From Chrysomallon squamiferum (taxonomy: Eukaryota; Mollusca; Gastropoda; Neomphalida; Peltospiridae): DNA of 64,000 bases. Positions within the stretch are counted from its first letter, which is position 1. Each line of letters starts with the position of its first letter. Below, piece by piece: positions 1 through 20,100 of the stretch. The stretch lies in assembly GCA_012295275.1 (NCBI GenBank), contig CM022673.1, positions 21,449,413 through 21,513,412 of the forward strand, read 5' to 3'. Made by a program: the position numbers and the translations under genes. The notes under the pieces were generated by a model that saw only the letters and a list, made by a program, of their open reading frames with translations, did not search any database and had not been told where the DNA came from.

Positions 1-111
1 ATACCGTACCGTGCCATAATATGTCATGCTATATTGTAACTAATAAAATATCATACTGTGTTATCCCACCATACTACTGTACTAATACTATGCTAATACT
101 TATTTAAACAG

Positions 112-6747
<6,636 letters not shown>

Positions 6748-6889
6748 TACAGTTCAGTGACATGGGTAATTTTACAGCTTATTTGTAGCAGATGATTATT
6801 CAAGCATGTTTATCGTGTGTTGCATTCCCTCTTTTTAAAAATCATGTTTTTAGGGTAGGTACATATCATCGTGATAAAAGTATGTTCGC

Positions 6890-6895
6890 AATAAA
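6890..6895 (+). terminator. Candidate poly(A) signal of metalloprotease A
   Basis: An AATAAA hexamer lies about 140 bases past the stop codon at 6747, with a second near 6977. Both sit in non-coding sequence before the converging paralogue. Choosing between them needs transcript data. Confidence 0.4.
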
Positions 6896-7455
6896 AGTGT
6901 ATTCTACGTGCAGATTATGTTTATTATATAATTTACTTATATGATCAAGAGTCTGAGTTTTAAAAGTGTGTCGCGAAATAAATGTCCGCCGACATCATTT
7001 TCTGAACTGTTACTGAAACTATACTTGTTAAAACGTGAATGTTCTACACTGAGGGAAGACAAATTGCAGACAGAGAGATTTTTTGTTTTTTCACTTATTA
7101 GAACTGTAAATAAATAACGTTTTGCTGGTGTCTTTATAACAAGAATATTGTTAAAAAAGCTGGGGTTTTAAAAATAATAATAATAATCATCATTATCATC
7201 ATCATTGATAAGAAAAATAATATAATCAGAAATCTTAACTTTCGCAGAAAATAAAATACTGAAATTAACTTTGAAGTTTGTATTTTTATTTGTATGACGG
7301 CTGAAAACACGATGCTTATTTGATGATAATATTTGTTCAATCAAAACGTAACACAGCCCATTTAACAATTAATAAACAAATCTTATCCAGATTTTCATAA
7401 GCTTTATGATTATTATTATTTTAAATTAAAATGAAAGACTTGATGAAAATAATAA

Positions 7456-7461
7456 TTTATT
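7456..7461 (-). terminator. Candidate poly(A) signal of metalloprotease B
   Basis: TTTATT on the plus strand reads AATAAA on the minus strand, about 90 bases past the stop at 7551. With the plus-gene signal near 6890 it leaves about 560 bases between the two 3' ends. Confidence 0.4.
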
Positions 7462-7550
7462 GACGGCAATTTTCAAACATATATACATCATATTTTAAAC
7501 CACTCACGACTACAATATTCAACAGTTGGTTAGAAAAGAAAATAATACTC

Positions 7551-8829
7551 TCAACAGCAAGTTAGTTTTATCTCACAAATAGTATTTACTAGCAGAAAAA
7601 ACAAACATGCTGTGAGCATTATCAGGTTTGGAGAGTAGTTCATTCCAGAGTTATGTCCCTTAGTACTGTCAGTTGTGTCGTCTCTGACATCAGGCTTTTC
7701 TGATTTATCGTTCTTGTCGCAGCTTGCACAACACACCTTCCTCATCGTCTGCGAACAGACTGAAAATTTGACAACTGACAGACTCTTGCATTCTTTCGGT
7801 TTCTGGTCACCCCACGGACAATCTGATAAACAAAAATCGTGCAATTAACGTTGGAAAAGCAGAGGCCGTCGGCACGATTACTGTGACGAAAATAACTTTC
7901 GAAATGAAAGAAACAGATCTGTACATTATAAACCTAACAGTTTGATCTGGAAAAAGCTCTATGAAAATGTTTTAGATTTATTTTTAATTATTTGTATTTT
8001 TATGTTCACCATAAATAGGTCATATCGACTTTCTCATTTGTTATCAGTTTTACCAAACAAAATACATTCGTAATAGATAAATAAATATATATCTAGATCT
8101 ATATACAGAGAAATACTCAATCCGTGGTATACAGAATCAAGAGACGAATTCAAGATTAAAAAATGGTGGCGTCTTAGATACAAAATGCAAGTTGAAGAAC
8201 AAGAGTAAGAATGAAAAGGTGAAAAAAAAGATGACAACAAAAAATAATAAATTTTTATGTTTAGACAAAGTCAAAACCATCTTACCTTTATCTGTATTTA
8301 TCTTCAGCGTTTCACAAGTTTTACAACAACGTCGCAAAACCTCGTTGTCGTAACACGCGTGTCTTCCTATACTGTTCACATGCTGCACACACGGCTTGTT
8401 ATCAATCAAAGAATAGTCCATGCAGTCTTCTCCTTCAACAAATGCTGGCGTAGACGACGTATATCTAATTGTTGGTGTTGTTGTACTTGTTATGCGAGGT
8501 TTATAATTGCATACACCACAGCAGTTGACGTCATATAAGCTGCCGTCTTCGAATTTACGACCGCAGTAAGCTTCATTGCACTGGAGAACTCGATCTCCAA
8601 ATTCACAACCTGAAGAGAGAAAGTTTAAACTGACTGCCAGATGTCTACAAGCAGTTGCTCATTTCTCACTAAATTGTTTCAGCAATTTATCCGCTTTTTA
8701 GTATTATTCTGTAAGTTTTAAAACAAAGTGTATTTGTTTTTCATTAGTGAATCTAATAATAAGAGTTAAACAAACAAACATAATAAATAAATAAATAAAT
8801 AATAAAAGCTTTTCTATTAAGTTTGATTC

Positions 8830-8906
<77 letters not shown>

Positions 8907-11847
8907 ATAAATAAAAATAAAATAAAATAATAAATAAATAAATAAATGATTGTGAACTTTTTTTTTCTTTTTCTTTTTAAATATCTATTCTAGTTTACTG
9001 AACTGACCTGGGACTCCGGTGTATTTGGTACTACAAGAATTACAACATCTCAGTTTGAAGTCGTCCATGTAGCAGTAGCCTGCTGCCTCCGACACCATCT
9101 GTTGACAAGTTCTGTTTTTCATCACTATCCCAGTCTGGTCCCCGAACAGACATTCATCTTTAAACACAGAACGAACACTGACATATTTATTTCTATCGCA
9201 GACAACACATTTATATTTCTGTACAGTGTGGAACCTGTTGTCTTTTTAATGTACAGCAAGTTACAATCTAAGCCGGCTTTAGGTACAAGCTAAGCAACCT
9301 ACATCTTAGGGACTGACAGTCAATACTGGGGCCTGAAGAAGATTCCACATTTGGTTTTATAATAATTTCTAATATTTAAACCTAACCAGTAAGTACATTC
9401 ATTTGAAAATAATTTGTATTGTTCACTTTGCTATTAAATAATTAAAAGACATATATTTTCAAGTTCTCTGAGACCAGCTGGTGTAATTAAAAAAAAAATC
9501 ACCAAGTTAAATCCAACACTGGTTATGACCTAAGACTTGACTACATGTTGCCCTTGACAACTATTTCCCGTTACAGCCAGTGTATCACGTCAGGTTTATC
9601 CAACGCGAGATTTGCACTTTGCTCATTATAGTAAGTGTGTATTAAGTAATAGTAAGCAAATATTTAAAGATTATAAATGTTAATGAAACATACCATCTGT
9701 CATTGGAGCATTTTTGTCGTAGACACACATACCATTAATACACCACTGTAAAAGATTATATAAAACATCAGCAGAGAATAACAAAATGAGGTACAATTCT
9801 TTATTATTATTACTATTGTTTAATTTTTATTTATTTTTTATTTATTTCTTTATTAAAAATGAATTTTGTATTCTTTATATTTTATTTATTTATTATTATT
9901 ATTATCATCATTATTATTATTATTACTTTTTTTTTACATATTTATTAATAATGAGTTAAAAAAAATTAATTATAAATTGACTTTTAAGTTAAAAATAAGC
10001 CGAACTTATAGAAAAATTCAGCATTTAGAAACAAATCTTTATGGATACCGCTATATCAGTCCACAAATAACCAATATTTGTTATTTCTCCTGTGCCTGCA
10101 AACAAACATTTCAAGAAGATAAATAAATAAATAAATAAATGAATAAATAAGTAAATAAATAAATAAATAAGTAAATGAATAAATAAGTAAATAAATACCA
10201 TTTTGTTTGCGCATGTTGTTCCTCGTGCCGCAGTGTGTAGAATACATTTGTTTTCGGTTGTAGGATTTCGGCAAAACATTGCTCTACAGATGTCACTCTC
10301 GCCTCCGAAGTTCTTACCCTGAAACCAGATTATTTAATAATGCAGCAACATAACATATCTGTCACGTTTCTCTTTCACTGCTATTTGTAAAATAAACGTC
10401 TACAATTCTACGAAAGATGTCTTAAATGAAACGTAAGAATTGTGTGGCTTCCAAATGTACCATTCTTTAAAATGTATCAGAATAGACAGAAATTGATGAT
10501 TACTTACAATGATCACCAAATACAGTGCTTGTCTTTTTAAATATATTATTTAAAATTAACTATTTCTTAATTCTACAAATGGTTTGTAGAATGTGTCTAT
10601 GGGAAGGTACCTAATTTCTGCTTATTGAAAAAGAATGGACTTCATTTTATTTTCTCATTATATGTATTGTCCTTAACCATATGTCTGGTGCCATATAATC
10701 TGTCTATTACAATGTGTTGAACGTGTTGTAAAATGAAATATTTATTTATTTTTTTTTTTTATTTTTTTAGTTAATCATTATATTAGTTACTATAATATTA
10801 GAGTCTATTAATTTAGAGTTGATTTTGGAAATTATTTTGACATACTCTGCACATGTATGACTGGTTGCCATACATCTGTCTGCACTGTTCGTCTGGCTTC
10901 AGGAGCTGTCCTGGCATCTGATTGGACACGTCTGGCACGTCCACTGGATTTATTTTATTTTTAAGGCAAGCCCCTTCTGTCCTAACAAAATACAATTCAG
11001 TTTACACAATGAACAACATTTTATTCAAGACATATTTTAAAAACATACTGTTATGCATTTAGAAAAATAAATCTGTTATAAAACTGAACTCACATTAAAA
11101 ATAGATTTTATGATAGTAACATAGACAGCCTTTATGTAGAAAAAACAACAACAAAAAAAACCCCAGAAAACGAAAAATACTTATGTGTAATAAATATGAG
11201 ATAAAGTTCGAACAAGAAAATATTAACATGTTAATATAACTATTGTAAAATAATCTGTTTTAAATGCAGATGTTGATATTTTTGGTTTTGATTTTGACTA
11301 TTTCCATCAAGTATTATTTACAATATTGTAAGTCAAATAAATTCAATGAATAATTTGTTCAATCATGTTTGCGATTTTAATTATTTCAGTCTTTCTTTCT
11401 GACATAAGTGTGTTTCTGATTAAGAGCTACAGAGCCGAGGACTCACGTTCTGTTGAGCATGGTGTGTATGTACTGAGTGAAGTAGCTCACTGAGCAGGGC
11501 GAGAAGTGCCAGGGGTTGTAGCGATTGGCCACGCTCGCGCTGAACGAAGCACCCGCCATAATGTATCGATCACGTGGTGTGCATGTGTTGTTGTCGCCGT
11601 CGTGTTCAGCCCCTAAGCTGAAAAAGAAGTGAAAAATCAAATACATCATCTGTCTAACAGTGTTGGTTTTGATTTGATTTTATTTAAAATGTAATTGTTG
11701 TTGTTGTTGTTCTTCTTATTATTATTATGATTATTGTTATTATTATTATTATTATGATTATGATTATGATGATTATGATTATGATTATGATTATTATTAT
11801 TATTATTATTATGATTATGATTGTTATGATTCTTATTATTATTACTA

Positions 11848-11878
<31 letters not shown>

Positions 11879-14006
11879 TACTATTATTATTATTATTGTT
11901 GTTGTTATCATCACCTGTGGCCGAGCTCGTGCGCTGCTGTGGCGACGCTCTGGAAGCCGCCGTGGTCCTCTACGACAGACACACTCCGCCCCCGTCCCTG
12001 ACACATCGTGCCGATAAACGCCAAACCTGGGAAACAAACACTGTCTTTATAAACACTGAACTAACAAGCCTTCACTTATAACTCAAATCAAAATCTAAGT
12101 TTATAGTTATTTCAAAATGTATATTCCTGATTGTTTAATCAATTAATAAAAAAATCATCTGGTTTTATTCTGTAGCAATGTGGTTTTATTAATCAACCTG
12201 TCGTGTAATTTGAACCACCATCATCGCCAAAAAGATCGTATCTGAAAGCAGAAAGAAAAGATAAATTTATCTTTCTGAAAAATTAATTACGTACAAAAAC
12301 ATCTCAAAACATTTAATTAACAATTATACCTCACAGGATAACAAATAAACTATATATTTATCTAGGGCCCTGGTTGGAACGTACAGTGAAAGCCTCGATA
12401 AGGACTGAACGTAGAACCTACTGTGCTTCAGGCTTACGTTCTAACCACAGAACGACTACTGTTTAAAGTACCAGCCAGTAACCTCAGTCGTAACCCAAAA
12501 GTAATCGGCATTTTTAAATTAATAGATTTCTTGTTCTGAATCTCCCGCTTCTTACCCCACAAAGGATACGTTCACAGGACGCAAGCAAACATTAGTAACA
12601 TGAACACCATGTTTAACCTTTTAGACAATAGTTAGAACTTTTACCCAGTGAACAACATAACGTGATCGTGTGCAGGAAGCTGGGTGCTGTTCACCCAGTC
12701 TTTGAGAGATTCGAGCACTTTGTCAGCACTCAGCTGAAGCTTGCCGTCCACAGTCTGCTTGTTCAACTCCGTCCAAGGGGAGGTTTCAGGTGACTTTATG
12801 AAAACAAAAACATTACAAATATAAATGTATGTCATTGTGTATGTATATAAATATATGTTTGACTGTATATTATATAAGCGTGTCTTTCTGAGGGTTCATC
12901 CGTCTGTTTTTGTATGCTCTATGAGTATAAATACGTACGTACGTAGGTATGTTTGTATGCATATATATATATATGTATGTTTTCTGTGTGTACATATTTC
13001 ATATGAGTACATTTTACATCAGAACTACTGTAGTGAAAAAGATATATATATATATAACTTTACCTGGGACACGATATAACCTACTAAATGTACGTTAATT
13101 TTGTAACCATCAATCACTACACTTTTGTAGCGCAAATTCACCTGAAACCAGAAACAGTCTAATTACAAGAACTTTCTAGTTAAAACGTTGTATTTTAAAC
13201 TAACTTACAGCTCAGAACTGATTAGAATGTTTTTAAAATGTTACTTAAACTTATTTCGTTCAGATGTTACTATTGAAAGATGTTTTAATTCATTAAGAAT
13301 ATTTACAATAGCAGACGATAAGAATTTACATCTTATTATGAATATTATTTTTCTTGTGAAACTAATGAGAATTGTTATATAGGTTAACGTTTTACTCACA
13401 TACATTAATAATCGCTATCGCTCCGTCTCACACAAACTACGCGCACGCACACACGTACACCATCACACGTAAATTTAAGTTTCTTACTCCATTTATGACG
13501 TGGGCAAAATATTTTCTGATATTGACAAACGTTTCTTCCTTGTTAGCACTCCTTGATAACCAGCTGTAAGTAAAACGCATTTACTTTTATAAATAATTGT
13601 CATTAACATAAATAAATGAGAGAAAAAAATAGAAGAAAAAAGATGTTTTAGTAGCATTTCACTGCGGTAGTCTCTCTCTCGCTCTGTTTTCACACACACA
13701 CACACACACACCTACACACACACACATACGCACATACACACACATACACACATACACACACATACACACATACACACACATACACACATATACATACACC
13801 CCCACATACACATACACACACATATACACACACATGGACACGGACACACACACACATACACCCCAACATACACATACATACACACACATACACACACATG
13901 GACACGGACACACACAGACACACGGACACGCACGCAAACACACTATCTCTCCTTTCCCTCCCTCTCACTCTCTTATACACACACACACACACACATACAC
14001 ACTCTT

Positions 14007-14077
<71 letters not shown>

Positions 14078-15345
14078 GTCTCTGTCTCTGTCTCTGTGTC
14101 TCTCTGGAAGAAATATTAGATGTATATTTATACTCACTCACGGAAGACTCTGTAGTCGACTACAACGAGGACGTCGACGTTGTATTCCGGCATTTGAAGA
14201 TTTTCACGACGAAAACGTGACCTAAATTTGTGTTTATAATGTCTTTGATTTTCAATACCTACAAAATAATAAAACTATGAAAATCCTTTTTGTGGTCACT
14301 AAATCATGATTCTTTGTTATAAAAATACATCACAGAAATGCAGGCAAAAATAAAAATGATTATACCAAATTTCAATGGACAGTCTTTATTTTGATAAATA
14401 GATTGGAAAATCCATCCTGATCTGTGCTGTATCCAGTTCCAACCAGAATGGCTTATAAAAGATCGTAGCATGTATGATTATACAAAAGATTTCTTCTTGC
14501 TAGTAGAAAATAATAAGACAGTTTCATGTCAATATTTCTCAATATAGTGCTACCTTGACTTACGAGTTTAATTCGTTTCGTGACCGAGCTCGTAACTCAA
14601 TTTGCTCGTATATCAAATCAATTTTCACAAATGAAATTAATTAGAATACCGTTAATTCTTTCCAGCCCCCCCAAAACCACCACTAACCTAACACACCGCT
14701 GTCAAAGAATCTCTTTTGTTTGTATTGAGACACTTGTTGCTTCTTCTTTTGCTCAGTGACATTCGTTGGCTGAAGATGGTATTCAGTACCGTTGATATAC
14801 AAGGTGCCTTCCTGAAGAAAACAAAATTATCTGACAGTCCCAGGAAGAATGACATGCATATAGATTATTTTAAAGATACAAACCTTAGAACAGTTTTATT
14901 AACCGCATAAACATTAGTATGAATTTGTGCCTTAAAACTTGATATACATACATATGTATGTACGAATTTGTGTGTGCATGTGTAACTGTGTGTGTCTGTG
15001 AATGTATGTATATATGTGTGTGTGTGTGTGTATGTGTATATATACACACATACACAAGTACACATACAAGTATATATAAATATATTTACAAAGGTGCGTT
15101 TGTGGGTATTTATTATGACAAGGACTACATTTCCAGAACAGCTTCTATAAACATAAATGTACGTGACTGGACGTCGTGTATTTAAATAATACTTTCTCTC
15201 TCCAGTTGACATAATCCTACAAATCATTTCATGGCACGTTTATTTACTTACAAACTTAAATCTTTTTCTGCTTCTTTTATTTGATAATAAACATTTTGCT
15301 GCAATTGAAGCCCCATTTAGATCGTCTTGATACTCGGCAAAATCC

Positions 15346-15407
<62 letters not shown>

Positions 15408-16101
15408 TAGTAATAATAATAGTAATGGTAATAGCAATCGTAGTAATAAATAGATAGATAATCATAGACCAAAAGAAATAACGATTGATAAATAGATAAA
15501 TATATAAACAAAAGGAAACAGAAATATATATATACACACACACACAGAGATACATGTATTTAAAAATAAATGGATACATTTAACAGACAAAAGACACACC
15601 ACTGACACACAGGCAGAATGATAAATAGTAGTACAGACTGACAAACACAAAAGTTAAACAGACATACTGACATACATAGAAAATCATAGCCTAAACGAGA
15701 ACAAGAACGATAATTCTTCTCACAATTATTTTTGGTTGGTTCCCTTTAGTAACTCGGAATTTGTTATTTGTCTTTATCACCCAGAACACAGGAGCGTTTA
15801 TGTCAACATCTTTTGTTTTATGTAAGTGTAATGTCACAGCCGACTTGTAAACAGAAATGTTCAGCTTTAACGTAAACGGCATCTGACAGATCCCGCGATC
15901 GAGGACTCCTGGGTCAAAAGTCACAGAGGTCACTTTACCTGAATATAAAGAAAAAAAAATACAAACGTAAATCCAAGAAATTAACTGCTATTCTCGAAAA
16001 TGTTACACTTACCTTTATTGTTATTCTGGTAAACAAAAAAGCTCGAATTAGTAAAATGGATGCGAAAATAACTGTTAACCGATGTTGTTATCATCATCAT
16101 A

Positions 16102-16132
<31 letters not shown>

Positions 16133-17104
16133 TTTTTTATTTTTTTTATTTTTTTTTTTTTTTTTTTTTTTTTTTTGGCTTCGTGCATAGGATAAAGTAA
16201 TGTAAAACTGGGGTTAGGGTTTCGAAAAAATAATATCAATAGCGTATAACTGAATTGAACCATTGTGCTACTTTCACTTTCACTACAACGTAAACATGAC
16301 GACTGGCATGACGTGCACGAACCCGACTTTTGATTTTTAAAGAAAATGGTAAAAACAAAACGTAACACACTTTCGAACTGGGATGCCGCAAGATTCTGTC
16401 GCGATACTGAACAGGCTGGGAATCTGTGCTTTACAGGGTTCTCAAAGTGACATTAAAACTCCTTACAGTGCATTTCTCATACAAAATAATACAAATATTC
16501 AAATAATGTTTCCTGGCTTACGTGTGTAGCTGTTTTAACACTAATATCAAATACTGATATGAACGTGGTATGTGCTGTCTTGCCTGTGAAAACTGACATG
16601 TGAATCTTAATTGGTGGTTGTTTCTTCTCATACGTCACCACTGTAACTTGTAGAAAATTCAAAATAAATTTAATATATATGTGTGTTTCTGTGTTTCAGA
16701 TCTGATTAATTAATTTCATCAAAACTACGTTCATCACTTTTAGATTACTGATGTCCTAATCAGTTTTGAAACTCTAAAACCGGAGCCGTTGATAAAAGCG
16801 AGCTGTTTCATTTCATTTTCTTAAGTTAGTGGAAACCATATCTCCCACCAAACGCATTACATTGTCTTTTCCACTGAGTAACAGACGTGAATGTTGAGCA
16901 CAGTTGTATGACACGAATCTAGGACCAGACAAATGTACCAACCCTGGGGCAATGCGTGACAGTTTATTTATATATATATAAATTTGTCACCTTGTTTAAC
17001 CAGAGTAACGCACGTTTCAGAGACGTCCTTATATTACTTTACATGTTGTAATATCCTGATGTCCCCTATCAGTCAGTAACATTACAGTATCAAGCTACAC
17101 ATGA

Positions 17105-17170
<66 letters not shown>

Positions 17171-20100
17171 AAGAAGAAGAAGAAGAATAATAATGATTAT
17201 GATGATAATGATAACTACATTAAATTAGCAGTAGCTGCAGTTGTAATAGAAGTAATAAGTTTTTAGTGTTCACTAGATCGTGAAAAGTAGGTAACCTTAG
17301 CACGTTTAAATAAACTATAATAATATCCTGCTGTTTTAAACTATTTATTTAAATAACAAAAGGCTTGTAAATGTTTTAAATTCCAAAGATCATTATTCCG
17401 ATTTAATAATTTTAAGCTTGTTGACTAATAAATGATTTAAATATTTTGTTACAGGTTTATTGCATCATTAGTAAATAAAATTGCTAACGAAAATTCCGAG
17501 CGAAACTGTCTGAATCAATTGCTAAACAAAACAGTATTCATAACATTCTGAACTTTTTGTAATTTAATATGAAAGTAATTATGTTATCTGCATATATTTA
17601 TAAAAGCATTCATTACGTCACTTGCTTGGAATAACTAGCTTGAGAGATCTATCAAAGGTCACTTGAATTTCAGGCTGGGAAGTGTAAACATGTCTACCTC
17701 AAACAACTGCAGTTGAAATTCTGATCCATTTTGAAATACTGATAAATATTAATAAAACGTTAGTAAGGAGACAACACTGAGTAATGAACTATTCAAGAAA
17801 TCAACATTACTTAAACAATGGAACTTTTGTAAAACTGTACTAATTCAGTGATTTACATTAAACCGTGATGAAAACCGAAACAGAATCAACATGTCCCAGA
17901 AGAACATTATCTCTAAAAAGAAGACTGTCTAGTCAGAAAAAAAAAAAAAAAATACATAGGAACTACAACGAAGACACACCTACACTCACTGTGATAGGCC
18001 GATGTTTTTTTCAGAACAGTAATCTAACTTAGCAACCAGAAGAGGAACCACGAGAGACAGACACATACACACAGGCATACGCATATATATGTGCATGTAT
18101 ACGTATTATACACGAACGAATAAAAACATACAAACATGCATAAAATCAAATATTCACCAGTATAAAAAAAGAGGAGACAAATTATAAACATACACTTACA
18201 AAAATAACAACCAACTCAAACATATACGCATACACAAGTTCAGGCAGGTATATTACCATGTTCAGGCAAACGTACATAAGCAAACACAGCCCACGCAAAT
18301 AGTATGGTAACACAGGCAACACAACTGTATATACATAAACAACAGATGCACAAAGAAGCAAAGAAACCCGATCTACATAAATACAAACGTATATGCACAT
18401 GAACAAACACAAAAAGAATGAGTCAGAAAATCACACGTACAAAGAAAACAGCACATAACTAGAAACCAACCCAGACCTAGAGCCACACACACACTCACAC
18501 ACTCAAATACACACAAACACACTCACACACAGACACACTCACACACACACTCAATCACACACACACTCACACACACAGACACACACAAACACACACACAA
18601 ACAGACACACGCACACAGACACACACACACACAAACAGACACACGCACACACACACACAAACACATACACACACAAACAGGTACACACACACAGATACAC
18701 ACACACACACTCACACAAACACACACACACACTCTCACACACACACACTCACACACACAGACATACACAAACATACACACAAACACCCATACCCCCCCAC
18801 ACACACTCAAACACACACACTCATACACAAACACACACACACATACTGTGACATACACAATCATTTATGTACATAAATATGCTTATTCGTATTAACGAAA
18901 ACATTTATGCCTTTTCTTTCGTACGTACGTACATACACACACATATGTATATTTACACACACACACACATATATGCATATGTATTATATAAACAAGTACT
19001 CAGAGACATACAAACATAAAGAAGAATCAAGTATACACCGACAAACATGTATAATTCATACTGACATAAAAGCATTTTCTGCCTTTTGTGTTTCTTTGTG
19101 CAGTTTTCTAATTTAAGATAAATAGTATTTCAACTTTCCCACCTGAGTTAAAATTTTGTCTTATCATCCTCTACTAGTTTTACTTGCAGTTTTACCCTCG
19201 TCTTTTAAAACACAATCCAATTAGTTCTAATTATATTTTACTCCATAATGAAATATTTAAGATGAAATGTGAGGACCTCATAATTGTAGTTGCATTGCTC
19301 AGAACGTAGAAAGAACATTTTTCTGTTGTGTTAAGTCAATGAATTGTCTAAAACGGAAGCAAAACTTCTTTAATACTTCACACGAGTGTAGATGGGTACC
19401 AAGGTAATTACTGTCTGTACTGAATTTTTTAATTTCTTCATCTTTCGGTATGAATTGCAATGGCGAACAATTCTAATTGTTAAAACTCTTTATTTTAATC
19501 TAGAGTAGTTTTATCTCTCTTTGATATTTGTTTTTGTAAGTGTAAACATGTCTGATCAGTGTGAATCCGAGCCTGCACGTTCACGTCTGCTGACGCTTGG
19601 GGCAGGCCACTGACGTCCCGTGTCGCCCCGCCCGAGCTCTGAAATAAATATAAGTGTAAATCTAGCTTAGCACATTTAAATCAGTCGCTTTTGTCTGTCA
19701 TAACTTTTGAAACAGATGAATGTTTGTGAACCTCAAGTCATGTGCTTCTTCATTTATGATCGTCTGACTCATACGTATGTCGTCTGTGATGTTTATATAT
19801 GTCTGTACGTTTTTGTATGCATGAAGCCATTACGTAATCGTGTGTGCTTATGGGAGTGTGTATGTATTATTGTATCTACGTACGTTTGTGTGTGTGTGTC
19901 TATGTGTATGTGCGTGAGTATGTGGTATAAACGGCTAACTCTGGTTAGTTCAAGAATTCTAATTAAAATCAAAGTATTCAGCTTATGTTAAATAAATATT
20001 CAGTTTGAAATAAAGAGATGACTGTGTTTCAGTTATTTTATAACAGTATTGTCGTTACAGTTGTTATTTCTTTTTGCTTTTATTCTTGTTGTTGTTGATG

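Noticed and set aside
12407-12448. A functional tRNA gene
   Set aside because: A- and B-box-like strings are present but too close together, and no cloverleaf can be drawn; it is a SINE head.
13659-14220. Cys/Val and Thr/His-rich open frames
   Set aside because: They come from CA/CT repeats. The real coding part is the small exon 14138-14221 on the minus strand.
18523-18864. 113-codon Cys/Val-rich frame resembling a cysteine-rich peptide
   Set aside because: Translation of a CA array; no signal peptide or splice context, and other frames are equally open.
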